In this document: piece after piece, positions 13,181-18,323 of the stretch | Layout of the letters: every line of letters starts with the position of its first letter | Numbering within the stretch: the stretch's first letter is position 1 | Assembly: GCA_903872255.1 (NCBI GenBank) | Contig: CAIQJW010000163.1 | Location: forward strand, 1-18,323 | Reading direction: 5' to 3' | DNA from: an uncultured delta proteobacterium | GTDB lineage: Bacteria; Desulfobacterota; Syntrophorhabdia; Syntrophorhabdales; Syntrophorhabdaceae | DNA: 18,323 bases | Notes under the pieces: generated by a model | The model's database searches: none | What the model saw: only the letters and a program-made list of their open reading frames with translations | What the model was told of the DNA's origin: nothing | Translations under genes and position numbers: made by a program

Positions 13181-13210
13181 TTGACAGGTCATGACCTGTT
13201 ATGTTTTAAA
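13181..13210 (+). promoter_or_regulatory. Putative tRNA-Phe promoter containing a 16-bp perfect palindrome
   Basis: A consensus TTGACA (13181-13186) is followed after 18 bp by TTTAAA (13205-13210), placing the start just before the mature tRNA. ACAGGTCATGACCTGT (13184-13199) is a perfect 16-bp palindrome spanning the -35 end and most of the spacer. Confidence 0.55.
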
Positions 13211-13220
13211 TAAGCCTGTT

Positions 13221-13293
13221 GCCGAGGTAGCTCAGTCGGTAGAGCAGGGGACTGAAAATCCCCGTGTCGGCGGTTCAATTCCGTCCCTCGGCA
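13221..13293 (+). tRNA. tRNA-Phe (anticodon GAA)
   Basis: The sequence folds into a complete 73-nt cloverleaf. The acceptor stem is GCCGAGG/CCTCGGC, the D-stem GCTC/GAGC, and the anticodon stem GGGGA/TCCCC with loop CTGAAAA (anticodon GAA, Phe). A 5-nt variable loop follows, then the T-stem GGCGG/CCGTC (one G-U) with loop TTCAATT. The discriminator base is A. No CCA is encoded, so it must be added after processing. It is a single gene, divergent from DUF1015, and ends at a T-rich run. Confidence 0.97.
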
Positions 13294-13303
13294 TTTCTTT
13301 TTT
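13294..13303 (+). terminator. T-rich tract after tRNA-Phe
   Basis: TTTCTTTTTT directly follows the tRNA 3' end. With the acceptor and T stems just upstream it could serve for termination, although there is no separate hairpin. Confidence 0.35.
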
Positions 13304-13592
13304 CAAGTACTTGTCTCACTTTCCTTATCGGTCATTGCGCCATTCTCGGAGGTCTTCCGGAATTATTCTAATTAAATATACCAGTAGTATAATTACATAA
13401 AGCATTATCCGACCTGCGAAAGTCTGTTGATATGTTTGTAGCGTGTATTGTTCAGTTTCCTGGGGTCTGCTTTGTCGGTTCGATCCACTTTTCCATATCC
13501 GGCGTAGGGAGTGTGCCCGGAGGAGTGGATTGCATTCCGCTTAGGCAATGCTTATATAAAAAAAAGGTTTTAATATTGCGAAGGAGATAGCA
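13304..13592. other. Intergenic region between tRNA-Phe and YtxH-type gene
   Basis: No credible protein gene is seen in this stretch of about 290 bp. The first half is A/T-rich and unremarkable. The second half holds a nested dyad, ATCCACT (13483-13489) with AGTGGAT (13524-13530) and an inner CCGG pair, then a smaller dyad GCATT (13532-13536) / AATGC (13547-13551), leading into the putative promoter of the YtxH-type gene. Confidence 0.6.
13530..13558 (+). promoter_or_regulatory. Putative sigma-70 promoter of YtxH-type gene
   Basis: TTGCAT (13530-13535) and TATATA (13553-13558) are separated by 17 bp. The GCATT/AATGC dyad overlaps the -35 and spacer. A good Shine-Dalgarno (AAGGAG, 13581-13586) and the ATG at 13593 follow. 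Confidence 0.5.
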
Positions 13593-13889
13593 ATGGGAAA
13601 TGAGAAAAGTTGCTCCGGTATTTGTTGTATGTTGTCATTCCTGATCGGTGCCACGGTAGGAGTAAGCATTGCTCTCCTGGCAACCCCGAAATTGGGAAAG
13701 AGGACAAGGGAACAACTGGAGAGGATGACGAGGGAGGCGAAAGAGAGGGCTGAGAATTACTACGATGAGATGAAGGACAGAGCGGCCGAAGCAGCAGAGA
13801 AAGTAGAAGACTATTACCAGGAGGCAAGACGAACAGCGGAATCTACAGCGGATGCAGCAAAAGAGACTTTCCGGAAAGCCACGGATTGA
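13593..13889 (+). CDS. YtxH-domain small membrane protein
   Basis: This 98-residue protein has one N-terminal hydrophobic segment (about residues 11-30, MLSFLIGATVGVSIALLATP) followed by PKLGKRTREQLER and a long, highly charged Glu/Lys/Arg/Ala helix that is probably coiled-coil. This matches YtxH-family (general-stress/gas-vesicle-like) proteins, whose glycine-rich membrane segment followed by the 'PksGkktR' turn is diagnostic. Two cysteines pairs near the N-terminus (CSGICC) are unusual and may be lipid- or metal-linked. The biochemical role of the family is not known. The start at 13593 is supported by AAGGAG six bases upstream. The F5/8C-like gene follows 81 bp later on the same strand, so the two may share a transcript and a stress-linked control. 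Confidence 0.82.
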   Translation: MGNEKSCSGICCMLSFLIGATVGVSIALLATPKLGKRTREQLERMTREAKERAENYYDEMKDRAAEAAEKVEDYYQEARRTAESTADAAKETFRKATD

Positions 13890-13970
13890 TGCTAAGGGGC
13901 CCACACACCAGCCTCTACAGGACCATGTTTCTCACCCGCTGTTCAAAAAGTAAATAAAGGAGCTAAGAGC

Positions 13971-14447
13971 ATGATGCGCAAGCAAATCATCAATAGAAGT
14001 TCGAAGGAGCCCGTATCAGCCGATCGTGCCTGGCTGGACCTGGAGCGTCTGGCACGGGTCGAGATCACCTCTGAAGAGACGGGACACCCCGTCGAGTCGG
14101 CCTTGACAACCGGCGACGGGGCGGGCTGGTTGGCCAGCGAAACCGGGAAACAAACGATTCGCCTGCTCTTTGATGAACCGCAGGTGCTCGGACACATTCA
14201 TCTCGTATTTGAGGAAGACAGACAGGAACGGACCCATGAGTTTGTACTGCGGTGGTCAAAAGACGGTGGGAGATCCTATCGGGAAATCCTTCGCCAGCAA
14301 TATACCTTTAGCCAGCCGGACGCCACCCGGGAGGTCGAAGACTACACCGTCGACCTAAACGGGGTGACAGCCCTGGAATTGACCATTGTACCGGATATAA
14401 GCGGGGGAAATGCCCGAGCGTCCCTGATCTCATTGCAGCTTGAATAA
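13971..14447 (+). CDS. Small F5/8 type C (discoidin)-like beta-sandwich protein
   Basis: This 158-residue protein has no signal peptide or membrane segment, so it is predicted cytoplasmic. From about residue 45 it reads as a galactose-binding-like jelly roll: GWLASETGKQTIRLLFDEP, LGHIHLVFEED, HEFVLRWSKDGGRSYREI, a YTVDL segment, and a closing LELTIVPD ... ASLISLQL. This order matches F5/8C-type domains, which usually bind carbohydrate outside the cell, so a cytoplasmic single-domain form is odd. The identification is by eye and needs a profile or structure search. The ATG at 13971 follows AAAGGAG at 13956-13962. It is preceded by the YtxH gene and followed four bases later by the left end repeat of the RAYT element, which may have inserted directly behind it. 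Confidence 0.65.
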   Translation: MMRKQIINRSSKEPVSADRAWLDLERLARVEITSEETGHPVESALTTGDGAGWLASETGKQTIRLLFDEPQVLGHIHLVFEEDRQERTHEFVLRWSKDGGRSYREILRQQYTFSQPDATREVEDYTVDLNGVTALELTIVPDISGGNARASLISLQLE

Positions 14448-14450
14448 AAG

Positions 14451-14479
14451 ACGGTAGGGACGTCCTTAAATATTTCAAT
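14451..14479 (+). repeat. Left REP-like end of RAYT element
   Basis: This is a perfect 29-bp match in inverse orientation to 15509-15537. It contains GTAG, the palindromes GGACGTCC and AAATATTT, and starts four bases after the F5/8C-like gene stop. Confidence 0.9.
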
Positions 14480-14514
14480 TGACACTGCTACGATCCCTCT
14501 GCTATCATCATCTC

Positions 14515-15513
14515 ATGCCCCGCCAACCCCGACTTGATGCAGCAGGCGTCCTCAACCACGTCATGATCCGCGGCATAGAGAGGAGGAACATATTCAGGAA
14601 CACCAGGGACAGAAACGATCTCATCGACAGGCTTTTCCTCCACCTTCCTGAGACACAGACCGTCTGCTATGCGTGGGCATTCATGCCGAACCACGCACAT
14701 TTCCTCTTGAGGAGTGGACCTGCGGGGATGGCCAATCTCATGAGAAAGCTCCTGACAGGCTATGTCGTCTCGTTCAACAGGAGACACAGACGCACCGGCG
14801 TGCTTTTCCAAAACCGATACAAATCAATCATCTGTGATGAGGAGGTTTATTTCAGGGAACTTGTCCGTTACATCCATCTCAATCCGGTGCGAGCCGGTAT
14901 CGTTTCCACCATGGATGAACTGGACACCTTTCCCTATTCTGGCCACAGCGCCCTTATGGGCCTGAGGGAGAGACCATGGCAGGACACCCGGTATGTCCTT
15001 CAGATGTTTTCACGCGATGCGCGAAGGGCGCAGAAAGCATATTGTGCATATGTTGAGTCTGCTTTCGGTCAGGGAAGACGGGAGGATCTCTCGGGAGGGG
15101 GTCTTGTGAGGAGCATCGGCGGTTGGACGGAGATCAGAAACGCAAAGGACAGGCTAAAAGGGGACCAGCGTATACTCGGGGGAAGCGATTTTGTGCTCAA
15201 GATACTCAAGGAGGCTGAAGACAACTACGAGCGCAGGTTCATCATCAGGAATAAGGGATATACCGTCGATACGGTAGCCGACATCGTCGCTGCAATCTAT
15301 GGCATCAAGAGGGATGATGTTCTCTCAAGGGGCCGGCATTCACCGAGGGTCGAGGCACGCAGCCTCCTATGCTACATTGCTTCACATGAACTAGGGACAT
15401 CTGTGACGGATCTTGCCAGGCTTATAGGCATGACCCCCTCAGCGATAAGCTATGCAGTCAGCAGAGGCCGGATAATTGCCGGGGAGAAGGACTTCCAACT
15501 GGAACGATATTGA
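14515..15513 (+). CDS. REP-associated tyrosine transposase (RAYT) with DnaA-like C-terminal domain
   Basis: This 332-residue protein carries an N-terminal Y1 (IS200/TnpA_REP) domain of HUH type. The typical start MPRQPRLDAAGVLNHVMIRG is present. The metal-binding HUH pair is H60 and H62 in AWAFMPNHAHFLL. The predicted nucleophile is Y83 in TGYVVSFNRRHRRTG, followed by VLFQNRYKSI and YIHLNPVRAGI. The C-terminal part (about 255-320: YGIKRDDVLSRGR ... ARSLLCYIASHELG ... LARLIGMTPSAISYAV) resembles the DnaA domain IV helix-turn-helix, known in part of this family. It probably cleaves and joins single-stranded DNA at the flanking REP-like repeats. The ATG at 14515 is chosen over an in-frame TTG at 14479, since the conserved region starts there. 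The stop codon lies inside the right end repeat. Confidence 0.93.
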   Translation: MPRQPRLDAAGVLNHVMIRGIERRNIFRNTRDRNDLIDRLFLHLPETQTVCYAWAFMPNHAHFLLRSGPAGMANLMRKLLTGYVVSFNRRHRRTGVLFQNRYKSIICDEEVYFRELVRYIHLNPVRAGIVSTMDELDTFPYSGHSALMGLRERPWQDTRYVLQMFSRDARRAQKAYCAYVESAFGQGRREDLSGGGLVRSIGGWTEIRNAKDRLKGDQRILGGSDFVLKILKEAEDNYERRFIIRNKGYTVDTVADIVAAIYGIKRDDVLSRGRHSPRVEARSLLCYIASHELGTSVTDLARLIGMTPSAISYAVSRGRIIAGEKDFQLERY

Positions 15514-15537
15514 AATATTTAAGGACGTCCCTACCGT
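15509..15537 (-). repeat. Right REP-like end of RAYT element
   Basis: This is the inverse copy of 14451-14479, with all 29 bases matching. It includes the transposase stop codon (15511-15513) and is followed by a run of seven T, so it could also help terminate plus-strand transcription. Confidence 0.9.
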
Positions 15538-15580
15538 TTTTTTACCAGGCGAATGCTCCCGGTGGTTCTTCTTCCCCCCG

Positions 15581-15609
15581 TTGATAATGGGCGTTTAATT
15601 TGTTATTAA
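15581..15609 (+). promoter_or_regulatory. Putative sigma-70 promoter of S8 autotransporter gene
   Basis: TTGATA (15581-15586), a 17-bp spacer and TATTAA (15604-15609) form one of the better promoter matches in the window. Transcription would start at about 15616, immediately before the ATG at 15617, suggesting an almost leaderless mRNA. Confidence 0.55.
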
Positions 15610-15616
15610 TATCTTC

Positions 15617-18323
15617 ATGCTAAAAAATAGATTTGGGGCGGTTGGCGCGTACGCGGGGAAGATGCTTTTGGTCTTTTCTCTGGCAGTGCTTTCTCCTCTC
15701 GCCGCTTTTTGCCAGACTACCCCGTTCGTTCCTGACGACCCGTATTTTTCGTACGACGCGACGGCAAGGCCGGGATTCCCCGGGCAGTGGCACCTTGAAA
15801 ATAACGCACCTCTTGCAGGCATTCAGTTTACGATCCCCGATGGGGGAGGGACTAAAGTGCTGATGACGAACTCCGGCGTGGACGCCGGCCTTAGGGGTGC
15901 CTGGAACCTGGGATACACGGGGAAGGGAATAGTCATCGGGATAGTCGACGATGGCGTCGAAGGTACCCATCCGGATATAGCGCCCAACTACAGGGCAGAC
16001 CTCAGCCGCAACTTCAGCTCGGACAGCACTATCGCCGGTCAAGCCCAGGGGCCCATTGACAATGATGATAACCACGGACAGGCGGTGGCAGGTGTGGCGG
16101 CCGCCCGGGGAGGCAACAAGATAGGCGGCACGGGCGCCGCGCCGTACGCTTCCATCGCCGCGCTCAACCCATACTTGGGATACGAAAAAAACGATACAGA
16201 CAAAAGGGCCTTGTATGTGCAGGCCTATTACTGGAAGAGCGGCGTCGACCCCGCAACGGGAAAGATCACGGGTAAACCCCAGATCAATATCATGAACCAT
16301 AGCTACGGGCAGAATAAACCGTGGAATACGAACGACGACCTCCATGGTTCCAACATAACGACAGCAATAAATGCGACAACGCGCAACGGCATCATCCATG
16401 TCTGGTCGGCGGGGAACGAGCGGAGCAAGGCCAACGAGGACACCGGCAAGGACAATGTCCTCACGAACTCCAACGTGATAACCGTGGCAGCCATGGGCAG
16501 CGACGGGAAATTCACCGACTACAGCAACTACGGTTCCAACGTTTTTGTCACGGCGCCGTCGAACAGGACCGACGTATATTCCGGCTACTACACCTTCGGC
16601 ATTACGACCACCGACAGGTCAGGTGCGAACCTGGGCTATAACCGCTACTCCACCGAGAACACAAAGGGCGACTGGACCGACCTTTTCGCCGATTACAGCT
16701 ATACGAGCACCTTCGGAGGCACATCCTCCTCCGCTCCTCTCGTGTCCGGCATCCTGGCGCTCGGGATGGAGGCCAACAAAAAGATGGAAGTGCGCATGGC
16801 CAAGCACGTGCTTGTCGCGACGAGCACGAAGGTGGACCCCAACGACGCAAGCGCGACGGGGGGCTGGGTGAAAAATGGGGCCGGCAACTCATTCAACCCC
16901 AACTACGGTTTCGGCAACATCAATGCAGGCAAGTTTGTAGAAACGGTAAAAAAGGTGCTCTATGTGACCGATCAAACGTCCTACTCATCCTCCTCCGCCC
17001 CTGCGTTCAGCGAAAACATAAAATATTTCGACAATAAAACCAAGATGGGTACCAGCATAGATTTTACCCTCACTGCGGCCGCACTGCCCGCTTCACTCAG
17101 GCAACCCCTTGAAGGTGTCGAGGTGAACCTCAACTTTTTCGGTACCAAGCGCGGCGACCTAACGGCCTATATTACCTCCCCCTATGGAACGAAGAGCCGG
17201 TTGTTTAACTCATCAAAGAGCGATTCATTCAATATCACCGATTCCACGTTCAACTGGACCTTCCTCTCCAACGCCTTCTGGGGAGAAGACCCCTTGGGAG
17301 GGGCCGACAAACTGTCCGGTAAATGGACCCTAATGATGGGTGACGTTGTAAACGACGAGGCTGGTACCTGGAACAGTTACAAGGTCACTTTTCTTATGGG
17401 AAGGATAGATATGGGCGGCGGGGTTGTCACGCAGACCGCGAACATAAAAGCCAGATCGCTGACAATGCTGATGGCGGACACGGTTTTGATAAACCCGGCC
17501 GGGTTGGAAATGCAATTTGACGAAGTGGTTCAGGTTTCCGCTGGCGAACTCAACGTCAACGGCACGGTCAAGATGGTCAAAGCCGCCAATGACGAGGATC
17601 CCGAAGACGGGTTTTTCATCCTCGACGGCGGCATCGTCTCGGGAGGCGGCACCATCGAGGCCCCCTACGGTTTCTATCACCTGTCGGGAACCATCAAGCC
17701 CGGCAATTCCATCGGCACCCTCTCCATAATCGGCGATTATTACCAGGAGCCCCAGGCAAAGCTCCTCATCGAGATCGCCTCGCCGACGAGCAACGACGTC
17801 CTCGCCATCACCGGAGGGGCATTTTTGAGCGGCATCCTCGAGACCTCCTGGCAGGGCGGAGCCACTCCCGCCATAGGGACCGTCTTCGGTGCCTTCCTTA
17901 CCGCCACGGCCGGTGTATGGGGACAGTTCTCGAGCCTTCTCACGAACATCACCCCCACGGTGGTCTTCAAGCCCAAATACAACATCCCCGACCAGGTCTA
18001 TCTCGTCGTCGAGAGAGACTATGTGAACCAGGTTCTCCTTCCCTACCTCAACGCCAACCAGATAGCGGTGGGAACGATGCTCAATTCCGTGGGGAACACG
18101 GCAACGGGCGACCTCAACACCGTCCTTACCGCCATCGATGCCATACCACAGTATAACCAGATACCTGGCGTATACGACCAGATAGCCCCCCGGGGGACCG
18201 AGGCCCTCTTCTCAATGGGCATCGGCTCCACCGTCTTCCAGTCGGGCAACGTATCCGACCGCCTCTCCGACATACGCCGCGGGGTGAGGGGCACGAACCT
18301 CGACGGCACGTTCTTAAGGAACA
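15617..18323 (+). CDS. S8 (subtilisin/kexin-like) protease autotransporter with P domain (partial, C-terminus outside window)
   Basis: The open frame runs 902 residues to the window edge. A long signal peptide (MLKNRFGAVGAYAGK, then a hydrophobic core to LAAFC) leads into an S8 protease. The catalytic triad is Asp111 in GIVDDGVEGTHPD, His153 in DDNHGQAVAG and Ser370 in GGTSSSAPLVSG, with oxyanion Asn267 in WSAGNE. All four are present, so it is probably active. DDG after the Asp is kexin-like. Residues about 455-595 form a P (proprotein convertase) domain (GVEVNLNFFGTKRGDLTAYI ... SGKWTLMMGD ... GTWNSYKVTFLMG). Residues about 595-780 are beta-helix passenger with the autotransporter sequence GTIKPGNSIGTLSIIGDY. 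After about 810 comes the pre-barrel region seen in type Va autotransporters. The beta-barrel itself lies beyond the edge. The ATG at 15617 lacks a Shine-Dalgarno. A second ATG at 15662 would give a signal peptide without a charged n-region. Confidence 0.88.
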   Translation, partial: MLKNRFGAVGAYAGKMLLVFSLAVLSPLAAFCQTTPFVPDDPYFSYDATARPGFPGQWHLENNAPLAGIQFTIPDGGGTKVLMTNSGVDAGLRGAWNLGYTGKGIVIGIVDDGVEGTHPDIAPNYRADLSRNFSSDSTIAGQAQGPIDNDDNHGQAVAGVAAARGGNKIGGTGAAPYASIAALNPYLGYEKNDTDKRALYVQAYYWKSGVDPATGKITGKPQINIMNHSYGQNKPWNTNDDLHGSNITTAINATTRNGIIHVWSAGNERSKANEDTGKDNVLTNSNVITVAAMGSDGKFTDYSNYGSNVFVTAPSNRTDVYSGYYTFGITTTDRSGANLGYNRYSTENTKGDWTDLFADYSYTSTFGGTSSSAPLVSGILALGMEANKKMEVRMAKHVLVATSTKVDPNDASATGGWVKNGAGNSFNPNYGFGNINAGKFVETVKKVLYVTDQTSYSSSSAPAFSENIKYFDNKTKMGTSIDFTLTAAALPASLRQPLEGVEVNLNFFGTKRGDLTAYITSPYGTKSRLFNSSKSDSFNITDSTFNWTFLSNAFWGEDPLGGADKLSGKWTLMMGDVVNDEAGTWNSYKVTFLMGRIDMGGGVVTQTANIKARSLTMLMADTVLINPAGLEMQFDEVVQVSAGELNVNGTVKMVKAANDEDPEDGFFILDGGIVSGGGTIEAPYGFYHLSGTIKPGNSIGTLSIIGDYYQEPQAKLLIEIASPTSNDVLAITGGAFLSGILETSWQGGATPAIGTVFGAFLTATAGVWGQFSSLLTNITPTVVFKPKYNIPDQVYLVVERDYVNQVLLPYLNANQIAVGTMLNSVGNTATGDLNTVLTAIDAIPQYNQIPGVYDQIAPRGTEALFSMGIGSTVFQSGNVSDRLSDIRRGVRGTNLDGTFLRN

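Larger units (their letters stand above)
14451..15537 (+). mobile_element. RAYT element: Y1 transposase gene between perfect 29-bp inverted repeats
   Basis: The 1,087-bp unit consists of a transposase gene (14515-15513) and its end repeats. The left end 14451-14479 (ACGGTAGGGACGTCCTTAAA...) is the exact reverse complement of 15509-15537. Each end has a GTAG tetranucleotide next to a GGACGTCC palindrome, the layout of REP sequences recognised by REP-associated tyrosine transposases. IS200-like Y1 transposases do not normally use classic terminal inverted repeats, so these are best seen as paired inverted REPs. No target-site duplication is evident, as expected for Y1 enzymes. Confidence 0.8.

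Noticed and set aside
13477..13486. GGTTCGATCC, resembling a tRNA T-arm and possible remnant or att site
   Set aside because: No other part of a tRNA is present around it, and there is no duplication of the tRNA-Phe 3' end or an integrase nearby.
14451..15537. Classic DDE insertion sequence reading of the 29-bp inverted repeats
   Set aside because: The encoded enzyme is a Y1 HUH transposase, no target-site duplication is seen, and the ends have REP features, so they are not treated as ordinary IS terminal repeats.
15620..16399. Minus-strand open frame of 259 codons opposite the protease
   Set aside because: It is a shadow of a GC-rich coding region. The plus strand carries an intact catalytic triad and P domain, while the antisense product has no domain logic.
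1..18323. CRISPR array, defence island or prophage
   Set aside because: No spaced direct repeats, cas, restriction, toxin-antitoxin, integrase or phage structural genes could be seen on either strand.

Overview
The window looks like chromosomal DNA of a Gram-negative, probably anaerobic bacterium of the former Deltaproteobacteria (Desulfobacterota; a Syntrophorhabdus- or Syntrophus-like relative would fit). This is inferred from the gene mix: a Pal-type lipoprotein and an autotransporter imply an outer membrane, and the gene types and intergenic repeat style match that group. No lineage marker such as rRNA is present, so the assignment is loose. Most of the window is ordinary housekeeping sequence. 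Only the last third (about 13.5-18.3 kb) has an accessory character.

Layout. 1-851 (minus): 5' part of a DHA2-type drug/proton antiporter, cut by the window edge. 959-2389: a TPR protein with a YkgJ-type cysteine domain, convergent and 12 nt overlapping with a small IscU/NifU-like scaffold that lacks the first canonical cysteine. 2413-2506: a perfect 28-bp inverted repeat. 2606-6913 (plus): hisS, a PfkB-family sugar-phosphate kinase, a small proline-rich lipoprotein, a Pal-like OmpA-domain lipoprotein and a lysine 2,3-aminomutase-family radical SAM enzyme. 6916-6974: a second inverted repeat, at the meeting point of kamA and pgsA. 6956-8094 (minus): pgsA, translationally coupled behind a lytic transglycosylase. 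8160-10135 (plus): a short, divergent RsmI-like methyltransferase and glgC. 10170-13085 (minus): a tight three-gene run, DUF1015 protein, TrmN6-like methyltransferase and long-chain polyprenyl diphosphate synthase. 13221-13293 (plus): tRNA-Phe(GAA). 13593-14447 (plus): a YtxH-type membrane protein and a small F5/8C-like beta-sandwich protein. 14451-15537: a RAYT (IS200-like Y1 transposase) gene bounded by perfect 29-bp inverted repeats. 15617 to the right edge: a large S8 protease autotransporter with a kexin-like P domain, open at the edge.

How the genes relate. The two lipoproteins and the lytic transglycosylase point to envelope maintenance. PgsA and the polyprenyl synthase supply membrane lipid and isoprenoid precursors. 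hisS, tRNA-Phe, TrmN6 and RsmI belong to translation. GlgC and the PfkB kinase touch sugar storage and use. I see no obvious defence system, prophage or CRISPR array. The best candidates for new biology are the RAYT element with its end repeats, the divergent RsmI, the cysteine-rearranged IscU-like protein, the P-domain autotransporter, and the kamA 5' region, where a terminator-like hairpin sits inside the reading frame.
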